28,487 nucleotides of DNA from Firmicutes bacterium UBA5389 (GCA_002409965.1 DHON01000074.1:3689-32175); one strand, 5' to 3'; numbered from the stretch's first letter, positions 1 through 8,935 are shown. A program made the numbers and translations. The notes: generated from the letters alone by a model not told the origin.

Positions 1-750
1 CTTTCTCTATCCGCCGCGAATCGCAGCGATGGTTGGCGCATAACACAGCGTATAATTGCATATGGCATCGGACAGGAGTGTTGCCTGGTGAAACATGGGC
101 ACACGCTGCACAACCAAGGGCCGCAACAACCAAACAATGCAATAGAATGGAGCAATACAACCCATATTAGGGTCATGCATCCATGATGTTTGCCGTCCGG
201 CCTGCTCCATGCATCTATACACTCGATTATCGATCAACCATCGCCTGTTTTCGCGACACATAGCGGAAAAAGCGCTGCGAATCGCGGCGTATCACCTTAC
301 GACAGGTCAACACGGGCCTAGAATCCCTCGACGTGGAGAGGGTCCTCAAGTTACGCATTGACGCCCGTAAGCAGCCACTGCGCCCGGGTCTTGCCATGGA
401 TGTAGGCAATGCAAGACGTGCTAGCAAGAGTCAAGAGATACTTGGGTCGGCGATCGTGATTTCGATGACCGGGATACCGGGCGCACGGAAATACGGGGGA
501 GTCGCGGGATACCGGTGCCTCGTGCTTTATTCGTATACTTCGGCGCTAATGATCTGCGGGTTCGACCCGAGGACCGTATCGCTTGTCCCCGCTTTGTAAC
601 ACGGCGGTCGCTGCGTTGTTGGTCCGTAAAAGCCCAGCATTACATGCTGTTCACGTTCGTCCAGGGCGCGCCGCAGCCTGGGAGCCGATTAGGGACTCCC
701 TTTAGGCTGCTGCACGCTGTGGGGAACGCGTCTCCCACATTGGAGCAGGC
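1..750. other. No recognisable gene; decayed DNA beside an IS110 remnant
   Basis: I find no reading frame here with a recognisable family motif or a ribosome binding site next to a start. Short open frames exist on both strands but their translations look like random sequence. The part next to position 750 lies just beyond the stop codon of the IS110 transposase remnant and may be the non-coding right end of that element. An imperfect hairpin (arms CAGCCT at 674-679 and AGGCTG at 704-709, with further pairing inside) lies there and could be an element-end structure. Confidence 0.5.
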
Positions 751-1123
751 CTACGCTTCATACGCTCTCGGAGTCGGCTTCCACTCGTATTCAGGATCGT
801 AGGGTTTGCCTGTACGCCAGACATGGAAGATGGTTACGGCTAGCTTGCGCATCAGGGCAACCATTGCAACTTTGAGATGCTTTCCTTCCGCCAGCTTCCT
901 TGCGTAGAACTCGGAGCCAATAGTGACCGGTAGCCTCCATGATAAACTGGACGCCGTCAGGACCCACGTGAAGTGTCTCCGAGAGCTGACCTATGAACGA
1001 CTCCGCATCGGATCGGTTGTTCCTTACGCTCCGCCTAAACGCCTGGTTCCCATCCTGATCAAGAACACAAGCCTCATGCTTTCGTTTGTCGATGTCGATT
1101 CCGCAGTAGTACACGGCAACCAC
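751..1123 (-). pseudogene. IS110-family transposase, internally deleted remnant
   Basis: The 5' part reads YYCGIDIDKRKHEACV, then RRSVRNNRSDAESF and FIMEATGHYWLRVLRK. This is the N-terminal DEDD (RuvC-like) domain of IS110 transposases, with the first acidic residue in GIDIDK and the second in MEATG. About 70 codons in, the frame changes and sequence jumps to the family's C-terminal tail (MRKLAVTIFHVWRTGKPYD followed by a short tail and a TAG stop at 751-753). Roughly two thirds of a normal ~400-residue protein is missing, including the serine-bearing Tnp20 domain, so it cannot be active. The junction lies in a shared CGCAAGGAAGC stretch. A GGACGGAGGA ribosome binding site precedes the GTG/GTG start region near 1112-1123. 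Family assignment is firm; the exact start is not. Confidence 0.85.
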
Positions 1124-1300
1124 TCCTCCGTCCCACAGTAAAGGACAGGTCCCGGAGCCCCGCGAGGTCACAACCTTGCTGTTTACACGGGTTACGCGGA
1201 CATCCCGCTACCCAACGTGCTAAATCGTGATTCCCCGTAGGGGCGGGGCGGCACTCTATGCAACAGGCTAGTTCGAGGCTGCCCAAGGTTGTTCCCGCCG
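1124..1300 (-). ncRNA. Candidate IS110 left-end non-coding region (possible bridge-RNA relic)
   Basis: This stretch lies directly upstream of the IS110 transposase start, where IS110-group elements carry a long non-coding end that encodes the bridge RNA. It has no convincing reading frame on the transposase strand. It contains small GC-rich inverted repeats, for example CCCC-GTA-GGGG at 1233-1243. No covariance model or comparison was possible, so this is a positional inference only. The element itself is dead. Confidence 0.3.
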
Positions 1301-1944
1301 TCCCCGTCCTTCCTACGTGGAATTATCTCACCGACAGGCCATAACTTGAAGAACCTGTCTGAGAATACTGTACAAGGTCGTAGAGTACAGGCCCGCGACC
1401 GCCATCTGCGAAAAGGCGGAGAGATACGGGAAAAGACCAAGATGGTACGTGGGACAATGGGACAAATATCGACGTCGAACGAAAGGACCCATGTGGAGGA
1501 TTCTGGGTTTGGGCGCGGCTGCATCGACTTTGACGTGGGCCTGCGCCAGAAACCGCCTGAGACAGAGGCCGAAGACCGCGTTGCCCGAGGCGTCGAACAC
1601 GCGCGCGATCTCCGCGATACAGTAGTTCCTGTTCGAGAGGAGCGCCAATGAGCCCTCTGCGATGCTCGTCCCACGGCAGCGCGCGTCATGGTGTCCACGT
1701 CTCGGATTTCGTCATCGTCAAGTTCACGTACGAATCGCGCTTGAGCTACTCCTCCCCGACACCTAACATGCGTCTAGCATGGATTATAGTGTAGACGGGC
1801 GTATCGCGCCAAGACTTGTTGAGAGCTACTCAGCCCAAACGCAGCGATGGAATCGCCCAGGCAGCTGCTACAGCCGTCCGCGCAACCACGGCGACCAGTT
1901 CTTCTGCGACAAGCTGGACAGAGGGTTGGTGATACGCTTCCTGG
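1301..1944. other. No recognisable gene; probable decayed mobile DNA
   Basis: Open frames exist on the minus strand (for example one running 1648 to 1328 with an HTH-like stretch NRNYCIAEIARVFDASGNAV), but none has a ribosome binding site or a family match that I can defend. The mixture of short open frames on both strands beside an IS110 remnant fits degenerate transposase or insertion debris. Confidence 0.4.
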
Positions 1945-2505
1945 TTGAATTGGGCTTCGGCACGTGATTTCTGGACTGGTGTTGACGTGTACCTGTGGCC
2001 TCTTTCGCAGCAAGAGATGTATCAGTCATGCGAGCCTGCGCCGTTCGCATTGGATCTTGCGGCGCTATCCCTGAAGCAAAAGAGCGTTCAACCGGTCGGT
2101 ACGCCGGAGATGTTCGAACGCATATTCCGAGGCGGCATGCCCGCTCTTGCAAGCGGCAGGTACAGTGACGCAACGCGCTACTGCTCGGATTATGTGAGTA
2201 CCTATCTTGAGCGTGATGTGAAGACTATATCAGGTGCCATCGGCTCTCTGCGATTTGCTGACTTCCTGACGGCGGCTGCTCGTGCAGCTCAGATGTTGGG
2301 CTTCAAGAGCATCGCAGATGACTGCGGCATTGCCCGGGTCACTGCGAAGAACTGGATGAACATCCTTGAGAGGCTCGGGATCGCCTTCTGCCTGCACGCT
2401 TATTCCAACAACGTGTTGAAGCGCGCAATGTTCTTCGGTCTTCATGCCATCTTCGCATTGTCCACGACACGTTGGGCAACCCCGGGGTACCCCTGCCGGA
2501 ACTGA
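1945..2505 (+). pseudogene. DUF4143-type ATP-binding protein (COG1373), 3' remnant
   Basis: From about 1990 the translation matches the C-terminal half of COG1373 ATPases. Diagnostic stretches are ERIFRGGMPAL, YVSTYLERDVK (the Y-x2-T-Y-L-E-R-D-V signature), RFADFLTAAARAAQML and a winged-helix-like segment (IADDCGIARVTAKNWMNILE) before the domain end. The N-terminal AAA+ domain with Walker A and B is absent: upstream sequence has no homologous frame, and the family is normally near 400 residues. After residue 160 the match fades (MFFGLHAIFALSTTRW only loosely resembles the expected F-x-D-x-G-L strand) and a stop follows. These proteins are mobile-DNA-associated ATPases of unclear role. With only the C-terminal part left this copy is surely non-functional. 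Confidence 0.75.
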
Positions 2506-2671
2506 TCGGCGAGTGCAGGAACGCCGCCGGCTCGCCATTGCGGGTTTGCGCAGCAGGAAATGCCGTTCGCTATGCGGAATTCCAGATCAGTGCGAAGCCG
2601 GCGATGGCAGCTGGAGGTTGCTCCTGGATGGTTCGAGGCGGCTTCAAAAATGGAAGTGAGCGTGAGAGAGC

Positions 2672-3538
2672 ATGAGGAAAATCGGGTTCATTGGCGTTGG
2701 GGTAATGGGTAAGTCAATGGTGCGCAATCTGATGAAGGGCGGTTTTGACGTCTCAATCTATTCACGAACGAAAAGCAAGGTGGAGGATGTCATCTCCGAA
2801 GGAGCTGTCTGGCGCCCTGATGTCAGAAGTTGCGCTGCCGGCAAAGACGCAGTCATCACCATGGTCGGGTATCCCAAGGATGTTGAGGAAGCATACTTGG
2901 ACAGAGACGGCATTATCGAAAACGCCACGCCCGGTGCGTATGTGATTGACATGACCACAAGTAGCCCGGTTCTGGCTGTCAAGATCTACATGAAGGCGCG
3001 TGAGCGCGGGGTTTTCGCTCTTGATGCACCTGTTTCAGGCGGGGATGTCGGGGCAAAGAACGGTACGCTGTCAATTATGGTGGGCGGCGACAGGGAGGCA
3101 TTCGACGCCTGTCAGCCGATCTTCGCGTGCCTGGGTAAGAACGTCATACATGAGGGCAATGCCGGAACTGGGCAGCACACCAAGATGGCGAATCAGATCG
3201 CTTTGGCCGGGGCAATATCCGGTGTGTGTGAGGCTGTGGAGTACTCAAGGCGTGTTGGCCTTGATGTTCAGACCATGCTTGACAGTGTAAGCCAGGGAGC
3301 TGCTGGGAGTTGGCAGATGAGTAACATGGCGCCCCGAATGCTGAAGGGAGATTTCGCCCCAGGGTTCTTCATCAAACACTACATCAAAGACATGAACATC
3401 GCTGTCGCGGAAGCTGAACGGGTCTCGCTCAACATGGGGATCGTTAACCACGTTCTGTCCATGTACGAGGAGATGGCTGAAAAAGGCATGGGCGATCTGG
3501 GAACGCAGGCTCTCCTGAAATACTACCAAGGGTTTTGA
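2672..3538 (+). CDS. NAD(P)-dependent beta-hydroxyacid dehydrogenase (3-hydroxyisobutyrate / tartronate semialdehyde reductase family)
   Basis: The 288-residue protein is full length for this cytoplasmic oxidoreductase family, which interconverts beta-hydroxyacids and their semialdehydes with NAD(P). The N-terminal Rossmann motif GxGxMG is at residues 8-13 (GVGVMG). The substrate-binding signature DAPVSGG is at 118-124. The catalytic lysine lies in GTGQHTKMANQ (Lys171, with Asn174 three residues later), and the C-terminal helical dimerisation domain follows. The residues after the second strand (YSRTKSK) suggest NADP preference, which is inference. The ATG at 2672 follows a purine-rich GAGAGAG stretch. 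It stands alone between decayed DNA on both sides, with no obvious operon partner, so the true substrate (3-hydroxyisobutyrate, 2-hydroxy-3-oxopropionate or succinic semialdehyde) cannot be chosen. Confidence 0.92.
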   Translation: MRKIGFIGVGVMGKSMVRNLMKGGFDVSIYSRTKSKVEDVISEGAVWRPDVRSCAAGKDAVITMVGYPKDVEEAYLDRDGIIENATPGAYVIDMTTSSPVLAVKIYMKARERGVFALDAPVSGGDVGAKNGTLSIMVGGDREAFDACQPIFACLGKNVIHEGNAGTGQHTKMANQIALAGAISGVCEAVEYSRRVGLDVQTMLDSVSQGAAGSWQMSNMAPRMLKGDFAPGFFIKHYIKDMNIAVAEAERVSLNMGIVNHVLSMYEEMAEKGMGDLGTQALLKYYQGF

Positions 3539-3685
3539 AGCTCATGGCGCAGCGAGGCTCTACTCCTCATGCGGCCGGCAGGGCGGGCCAAGGCATCGAG
3601 GGCCTGAACTGGGTGCAGAGCCGCGAAGCAATGCCGATAGTCAAGACGTGAATCTGATGGGCATGTGGGGGGAAAGCGTGTAGCG

Positions 3686-3835
3686 ATGAGTGTGGGTGAG
3701 AGGGCGCATATCAGGAAGCTAGAAGTTCCGGCTGAGAAGAGAGAGGTCTCAAGGCGCATCCTTAAGCATGTCGACAAGGCTGAGGAGATCTGCGCGAACT
3801 ACGCGTTATTCGCCGCCGACCATCGCTTCTTGTGA
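3686..3835 (+). pseudogene. GNAT acetyltransferase fragment, internally deleted copy of the 13411-13899 gene
   Basis: The translation begins MSVGERAHIRKLEVPAEKR and continues EVSRRIL, then jumps to KHVDKAEEIC. Both segments match the intact acetyltransferase at 13411-13899 (NVGERVHISKLETPSEKR, EVSRRIL, then KHFDKAAEIC). The roughly 40 residues between the two segments in the intact gene are missing. The intact gene reads ATCCTTGCAGAC at one side and GTCCTGAAGCAT at the other; the fragment reads ATCCTTAAGCAT. After EIC the homology ends and a stop follows at 3833-3835. A GGGGGGAAAG ribosome binding site precedes the ATG, so this was once a proper gene start. It lacks the acetyl-CoA binding motif and cannot be functional. 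Confidence 0.85.
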
Positions 3836-3859
3836 GCTGTCGTTGAAACTGAAGAACGG

Positions 3860-4125
3860 TATGTCTCTGCAACCTGGGCAGTTCGGCCCTGCGTGTATGG
3901 CGTTTCCGAAGGAACACCACAGACAGATTCACTCGACAAACTCTCTTGAAAGGCTGAACAAGGAGATCAAGCGATGGGCCGATGTAGTAGGCATCTTCCC
4001 CAATGACGATTCCGCGGATTCGGAGCACATACCGGAAGAGCCGGGGCACGTGAGGCGGCTAAATGGGATCCAAAGGTCTCCACGAGGAGAATCACAACGG
4101 CAATTTACACCACTTGACAAGACGT
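3860..4125 (+). pseudogene. IS256-family (mutator-type) transposase C-terminal remnant
   Basis: The reading frame contains FPKEHHRQIHSTNSLERLNK followed by EIKRWADVVGIFPN. This is the hallmark C-terminal stretch of IS256-family DDE transposases (x-S-TN-x-LERLN-x-E-I-KRR-x-x-V-x-x-IFPN), which includes the catalytic Glu in LERLNKE. The usual continuation (LxxAxLxExxxEW) is lost, and a second frame ends in KVSTRRITTAIYTT, resembling the family's tail. Less than a quarter of a normal ~400-residue transposase remains. It abuts the truncated GNAT copy, and an element insertion followed by decay is a reasonable explanation for that truncation. Confidence 0.85.
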
Positions 4126-4154
4126 GACCCTCGCCAGAGCATTTGGGGGTTCAT

Positions 4155-4322
4155 ATGATGTCTATGTACGCATGGAAAGACCATTGTAAAGCGAACGTTC
4201 ATGCCAATGCCAAGGATCAGAGAGCAGCTCTGAGGGCGGCTCTCCGGGAAGACATCAAGTGCGATGCGGTGCATGCGGGCATTACGCCTTGGTCGGTGAA
4301 AGGCCTGTTTGACCCTCCTTGA
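4155..4322 (+). CDS. Small hypothetical protein (55 aa), doubtful
   Basis: A 55-codon frame (MMSMYAWKDHCKANVHANAK onwards, ending VKGLFDPP) starts at 4155 after a GGGGGTTCAT stretch that could serve as a weak ribosome binding site. It lies between the IS256 remnant and the secreted hydrolase. I recognise no family. The composition (AKDQRAALRAALREDIK) could form a helix. It may be a genuine small gene, or a leftover of the mobile DNA on its left. Confidence 0.25.
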   Translation: MMSMYAWKDHCKANVHANAKDQRAALRAALREDIKCDAVHAGITPWSVKGLFDPP

Positions 4323-4518
4323 AAACATCGCGTGACGTCATCTTCGTCGCGTTGCCGGGTGACAGTATTACAGACGATCCGAGAGTCGAATGTCAGATTT
4401 CGAAATCGTAGTGCAGGAATATCATATGACGCGGCGAAATGGCGCTTATTGGCATCGAGCGCGGAATATCCGATGTACGTCCGCCATCGAGGATATCGTA
4501 GAAATGGGGTGGTTTAGG

Positions 4519-6549
4519 ATGAAAACAAACCGATTCACGTCTGTTGCGGTCATGTGCGTCACAGTCATTCTGCTGCTTTCGGGACCCGTATGCGCGAATG
4601 CCGAACCGCAGTTGTATCGAACCGCCCGGAGAATTGCTCGAACCGAAATATGGAACGACATCAACTCAGGCAGAGCCGGAAGCGCCACTGTCGCCATACT
4701 CGACGGCGGCGAAGTAGTCTATGCCGAGGGTTTCGCCATGGCAAACAGGGAAGACAGCGTGCCGGTGGACCCTACAACAGTCTTCAATATCGGTTCTGTC
4801 AGCAAGGTCTACACAGCCACTGCGGTGATGCTGCTGGTCGACGAGGGGAAGATCGATCTCGACGCCCCCGCCGCTTGGTATCTTCCGGAGTTCGTCATGG
4901 CGGACCCAAGATACCTGGACATCACCGTCAGAATGCTGCTGAACCATTCGTCCGGCCTGCCCGGCTCGATTGCCGCAGGCAACTTCGGATTCCAGTACAA
5001 CACCGCTATGCACGAGGAGACTTTGGCCGTCTTGTCCCGTACACGCCTGAAACACGACCCCGGCGCGGCGGCCGTGTATTGCAATGACGGTTTCACGCTT
5101 GCGGAGATGATCGTCGAGCGTGTCAGCGGACAGAAGTACATGGACTTCCTGGCGAGTCGCATCTTTGAGCCGTTGGCCCTGGGTAGCACTGGGGCGAGTG
5201 TGGGCGACAGGACCGCCCGGGACGCCGCTGCTGGAGTTGTCGCGGCGTACTACAGGCCCGCGACAGGCCAAAAGGAACCGCTCGAGGCAATCTCTTTCTT
5301 GGGATCAGGGGGGCTCAGCGCCACCGCGGTGGATATCGCCCGTTTTGCGGACAGCTTCTCAGGTGCAGGCACACACATCCTGTCTGAGCCGGCGCTCAGA
5401 GAGATGAGAACGATTCAGCCTTCACTATCCGCGGGGAAGCTCAGAAATCCGGAGATTGCCTATGGACTGGGCTGGGATATGACGTGTGTCCCTGAGTATC
5501 AGGAGCAAGGTATACGGGTTCTTGGCAAGAGCGGCGGGACGGGGAACTACAACTCGATGGTCTACACGGCGCCGGATGAGAGAATATCGGTTGCTGTGAT
5601 CGAGACCGGTCCCGGAGGGCGTTCAGTCAAGATAGCGCTCAGCATACTGCATGCCGTCCTTGTGGAAAAAGGCCTGGTAAAAGAGAAGGCTGTATCGGTT
5701 TCTGTTCCGCCGAAGCCTGAAGTGATTCCAGATGAGTACGCAGCCTATTGCGGATACTACCTCCTAACGGGCGGAGGCCTGGCGAATGTGAGCCTAGATA
5801 GGGAGGCAAATCGGTTCCGGGTGTCAAGCGTCCTCGGAGGCATGGAGGTTCCATCTGCGTGCCTCTACTATAGTGAGGGCACCTTTTACAGCGACGATTC
5901 GCGGCTCTACTTCGCCACAGTCGACGGCGAGCAGTATGCAGTGATGGAATCGTCCATCGGTTTTGACATGATCTACATGCACAGATTGCCCGCGATCGAG
6001 GTCCCTTGCAGCATGGAGATTGACATGAACGGAAAGCAGTGGTTACGCCGAAATGTCAAGCCTTTCGAAGGCGCGCTGCTTGCCGATTCGCACCTGGTTC
6101 AGTCCAGCACCATCGAAACGCTGCCCGGATACGTGGACTTCTTCGGAATTAAGAGGATCGAATCACCGATGTACGCAGCAATGCCGCCCGGCGCGACGCG
6201 AGATCTGGGGGATCTGACTCTGCTAGATGAAGGCGGAGAGACATGGGCGCAGTTCCTGGACATGCTGTACAGCCCCGCCGATAGCGCCGCGGCGCTCGGC
6301 ATCGGCGCCAATGTGGCGACCATCGGCGACAGAGGCTATAGCGAGTGGCTGAGGGCCGTACATGATTGCGTTCTGACCCTCGAGATCCCGACCGGCGGCA
6401 GGATCATCATATTCGCCTCGGACGGCTCGCCCAAGTACGACAGTTCCGTCGATGAAGGCAGCGTGTTCGCGAGCGAAGGGGATTTCGTAGAGATTGCAGG
6501 AATGTCGGGCGACCAGTTCACGATCGCGTGTGAGGCGGCCCATAGATAA
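4519..6549 (+). CDS. Secreted serine hydrolase, class C beta-lactamase/PBP4*-like, with C-terminal extension
   Basis: The 676-residue protein starts MKTNRF with a signal peptide (hydrophobic core VAVMCVTVILLLSG, predicted cut after CANA), so it acts outside the cytoplasmic membrane. The serine-beta-lactamase / D,D-peptidase fold is marked by S93-V-S-K96 (SxxK, in FNIGSVSKVYTA), LNHSSGLPG near 142, Y187-C-N189 (YxN) and K337-S-G-G-T-G (KTG/HTG equivalent). Such proteins hydrolyse D-amino-acid peptides, esters or beta-lactams; the substrate here is unknown. Residues ~440-676 form an additional C-terminal region with no motif I recognise, probably substrate-binding or surface-attached. The frame is open further upstream to 4390, but the ATG at 4519 is chosen because it gives the signal peptide and follows GGTTTAGG. 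It is monocistronic in appearance. Confidence 0.9.
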   Translation: MKTNRFTSVAVMCVTVILLLSGPVCANAEPQLYRTARRIARTEIWNDINSGRAGSATVAILDGGEVVYAEGFAMANREDSVPVDPTTVFNIGSVSKVYTATAVMLLVDEGKIDLDAPAAWYLPEFVMADPRYLDITVRMLLNHSSGLPGSIAAGNFGFQYNTAMHEETLAVLSRTRLKHDPGAAAVYCNDGFTLAEMIVERVSGQKYMDFLASRIFEPLALGSTGASVGDRTARDAAAGVVAAYYRPATGQKEPLEAISFLGSGGLSATAVDIARFADSFSGAGTHILSEPALREMRTIQPSLSAGKLRNPEIAYGLGWDMTCVPEYQEQGIRVLGKSGGTGNYNSMVYTAPDERISVAVIETGPGGRSVKIALSILHAVLVEKGLVKEKAVSVSVPPKPEVIPDEYAAYCGYYLLTGGGLANVSLDREANRFRVSSVLGGMEVPSACLYYSEGTFYSDDSRLYFATVDGEQYAVMESSIGFDMIYMHRLPAIEVPCSMEIDMNGKQWLRRNVKPFEGALLADSHLVQSSTIETLPGYVDFFGIKRIESPMYAAMPPGATRDLGDLTLLDEGGETWAQFLDMLYSPADSAAALGIGANVATIGDRGYSEWLRAVHDCVLTLEIPTGGRIIIFASDGSPKYDSSVDEGSVFASEGDFVEIAGMSGDQFTIACEAAHR

Positions 6550-6600
6550 CCCAATGCAGCTAGAATTCAGTCATCTGCTGGAGCGCGCCTTGATGAACCG

Positions 6601-6770
6601 CCCAGAACGATGCTCGACTTTCGTTCGGTCAACTCGTAGCGGATGAAGTGCTGTGGACGAATCACCAGGATATCGATATCTGAATCGGGCCCGGCAGTGC
6701 CAGTTGCGTGTGATCCGAAGAGGATGATGACATCTGCATCTGATCACCTCAGCAAGTGCAATTGTAGTTG
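6601..6770 (-). pseudogene. Minimal nucleotidyltransferase fragment joined to a CoA-ligase-like fragment
   Basis: Read on the minus strand, TTIALAEVIR is followed after a one-base frame change by DADVIILFGSHATGTAG and PDSDIDILVIR. This is the GSxxxG...DxD active-site region of MNT-type nucleotidyltransferases (the antitoxin partner of HEPN toxins). Immediately downstream the same frame runs into PQHFIRYELTER, which matches the FIRYELTDR motif of the phenylacetate-CoA-ligase-like remnant at 8281-8935, including a near-identical DNA stretch (6626-6653 versus 8626-8653). It is therefore a chimeric scrap of two dead genes. No intact gene can be built here. Confidence 0.6.
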
Positions 6771-7055
6771 ACTCATGCTGTGCTCCATCTCGACAGCCAG
6801 TTGGGCAATGAAGACGAACGGCATGAAGCCGCCCGCAAGTTCTTCGACGAGGGAGAGTACTGGAGGAGGATTCAGGCCAGGTGGCTCTGTACAGATCCTT
6901 CGGAGCGAGCAGAACACCGATCCCCCGGACTGAGGTATACATGGCCCTTCAGACCTGAATAGCCAATGGCCAGATGAATCCACCGATGTACATAGTCATC
7001 AGGAACCTCTACCCGGAGTGTTCTGGGCGCTCGCGATGGCGGTACTGAGGATGCT
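6771..7055. other. Intergenic, no supported gene
   Basis: Open frames occur on both strands (for example 6768-6962 plus and 6744-6983 minus), but neither has a family match nor a ribosome binding site. The segment probably contains further debris of the nucleotidyltransferase/HEPN locus, which I cannot demonstrate. Confidence 0.4.
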
Positions 7056-7068
7056 AGGGGGGATCTGA

Positions 7069-8004
7069 TTGTCGGCAAGCATGAGTTCATTCTCGGATAG
7101 CGAAACGACGAGTCATCGTCCAGAACAACCGATCGTGGAGGAGCAAACGTTTCTGCTGAGGGAGTTGAGCGAAAACGAAATACCGGCTGCAGTGGAGCTT
7201 ACCTGGCAGTTGTGTAGTGATTCAGCAAACAGAAGCTATCCGCTGTTTGACGGTCAGGACGAGATAAGAACGGAGTATGCCTCGCGGCTACAGGAGCAGA
7301 ATGCAGCTCTGCTTGGCTGTTTCCGGGAGAGACGCTTGATTGGCTTATTGTGCTATTTCTCTCACCCCGGAGAGCATTATCTGCAGACAACGGCTTTTGT
7401 GATCGCGGAAGACTACGATACGGTTGCGAGCACATTCGTGAAGCATCTCAGCGCGAATTTCAGGCGACATGAGATATACATTGGTATCACTGCAGAAAAC
7501 ACACGTGCCGCCAACATCCTACGATCAAACGGATATGAGCTGGTCGAGGCGAGCCTGGACATGCGTCTTGGAAGAAGCCAATTCATTGACCAGAATTCCT
7601 CGAATCATGAAATTGTGCAGATAGACCACACTAATCTTGAGGAATACACGGGATTCCACATGACGCACTTCAGTGACATTTACTGGACCATCGAGCGTCT
7701 GTGCAAGAACATAGATCAGTGGACTATCTTTGCTCTGACAGCGGAAGGCAGAATCAATGGCGGCATATTTCTGAGAGCGGATGCCGGCGTGGCGGAGATC
7801 TTCGGCATGGCGCTTACGGCTTCTGTTGACGAGCATACTGCGTCGGCCCTTCTGTCAAAGGCGTTGAGAACGGTCTTTGATGAGAATCCAGATGTTGATG
7901 AGGTAGTTTTCTTCATGGGCGAAGATGACAGAGTGAACCAGCCTGCGGCGCTCTCAAATGGTTTCCGATGCCATAGCCGTTATCGATGCTATCGCAATAC
8001 ATGA
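7069..8004 (+). CDS. GNAT-like N-acetyltransferase family protein (311 aa)
   Basis: The protein resembles tandem GNAT-type proteins. The first half contains the central strand ALLGCFRERRLIGLLCYF, a long helix region and ENTRAANILRSNGYELVE, the typical alpha4-beta7 end of a GNAT domain (A-x-x-x-L-R-x-x-G-Y/F). The second half (from about residue 185: IVQIDHTNLEEYTGFHM) has a similar layout ending DRVNQPAALSNGFR, which suggests two GNAT folds, the first perhaps degenerate. GNAT enzymes acetylate small molecules or proteins with acetyl-CoA; the substrate here is unknown. The start is the TTG at 7069, placed six bases after AGGGGGG (7056-7062). An ATG at 7081 is the alternative. Flanking DNA is decayed on both sides. 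Confidence 0.65.
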   Translation: MSASMSSFSDSETTSHRPEQPIVEEQTFLLRELSENEIPAAVELTWQLCSDSANRSYPLFDGQDEIRTEYASRLQEQNAALLGCFRERRLIGLLCYFSHPGEHYLQTTAFVIAEDYDTVASTFVKHLSANFRRHEIYIGITAENTRAANILRSNGYELVEASLDMRLGRSQFIDQNSSNHEIVQIDHTNLEEYTGFHMTHFSDIYWTIERLCKNIDQWTIFALTAEGRINGGIFLRADAGVAEIFGMALTASVDEHTASALLSKALRTVFDENPDVDEVVFFMGEDDRVNQPAALSNGFRCHSRYRCYRNT

Positions 8005-8280
8005 GCATCTGCTTCTCTATCCCAGTGGGAGACGAGAGCATGATCACTCAGGGTCTTTCACTCTTAAGGGACTGTGGTCCCATTCGGCGCCACTACCCAG
8101 TTGGGCATGGCGCGCCAAACGTTGGCCAGGATACACTGATGTCGTTCCATATGTGCCCTACTGCCTGAAGTCTTCGCACCTTCACCCCAGCTAGCCCGGC
8201 ATCTCTGGGATGTAGTAGAAACCGAGCAAGCAAGATCTCGGACATGGCTGCCCGCTGGGCAGACAGGGTATGCGCGAGTA
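8005..8280. other. Intergenic, no recognised gene
   Basis: Short open frames on both strands lack family matches and ribosome binding sites. The segment separates the GNAT-like gene from the convergent CoA-ligase remnant, and no T-rich terminator hairpin was found. Confidence 0.4.
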
Positions 8281-8935
8281 TCACTTGCTCAAGTTGAGTA
8301 TATGTTTGAACTTCCCGCTATTGTCCTGTTGCTTCGGCAGTTCGGCCGAGAGAGAGACCGCCACATGCGTCACGCCCTGGGTTCTGAGGAACGCTTCGAG
8401 CGCGTCTTTGGCTTTTTCAAAGGCCGCGTTTTGATCCGTACCGAGTGTCGGCTCGATTCTCAGCTCGATTCTGTTGCCCTCGCGAGCTACGAGCTGAAAC
8501 CGGCGCCACCCTTACTTCCTCGCCGTTCTCGATGAGACTCACTACGTCGTCGGTACGTCCCTCCAGAGTGAGCCATGGTAAGGGATTCCCGCACGCACAA
8601 GGCTCGTGATGCATGACAACACGATCGGTCAACTCGTAGCGAATGAAGGGCTGCGTGAAGTTGAAAAGGTTGGTAAGTAGCAGTTTATCCGATTGCACAC
8701 CATCCGGCACAGGTTCGTTGTCCCCATCGACCGGCTCAATAAGGATCCAGTCGTCGTTTACGTGGAGATGATGCTGTACGCACTCGCATGCGATAGTAGT
8801 AGTAACTGTCGCTTTCCATATTTGGCTGCCTATGTCCGATGGGCGTTCTCTTCTCGAAAAGCTCAAACCCGCATTTCTCGTCCATGGCGACTTGAAGGTA
8901 TGCGGCATCGTACTGGGTGAAGTTGCGCTTGACTC
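8281..8935 (-). pseudogene. Phenylacetate-CoA-ligase-like (AMP-forming) enzyme, degraded 3' part
   Basis: The minus strand carries ACECVQHHLHVNDDW, IEPVDGDNEPVPDGVQSDKL, LLTNLFNFTQPFIRYELTDR, then EPCACGNPLPWLTLEGRTDD. This is the conserved core of PaaK-type adenylate-forming ligases, including the RYELTDR and GRxDD hinge motifs. A frameshift near 8510-8520 is followed by the family's C-terminal domain (REGNRIELRIEPTL to LPKQQDNSGKFKHI) and a stop at 8281-8283. Upstream (8795-8930) another frame (FTQYDAAYLQVAMDEKCGFE to MESDSYYYYRMR) looks protein-like but I could not assign it. The N-terminal half of the ligase, with its ATP loop, is absent. The remnant's far end overlaps the promoter of the divergent MerR gene. 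Confidence 0.75.

Noticed and set aside
333..802. Plus-strand open frames near the left end
   Set aside because: No ribosome binding sites, no family match; translations look random and run antisense into the IS110 remnant region.
1779..1967. 62-codon plus-strand frame (ending FLVELGFGT)
   Set aside because: No ribosome binding site, no recognised motif, and a competing minus-strand frame; could not be supported.
4390..4518. Upstream extension of the secreted serine hydrolase
   Set aside because: Lacks a ribosome binding site and would bury the signal peptide; the ATG at 4519 is preferred.
6768..6962. Plus-strand frame with DERHEAARKFFDEGEYWRR as a possible HEPN partner
   Set aside because: It is on the opposite strand to the nucleotidyltransferase fragment and lacks the HEPN R-x4-6-H motif.
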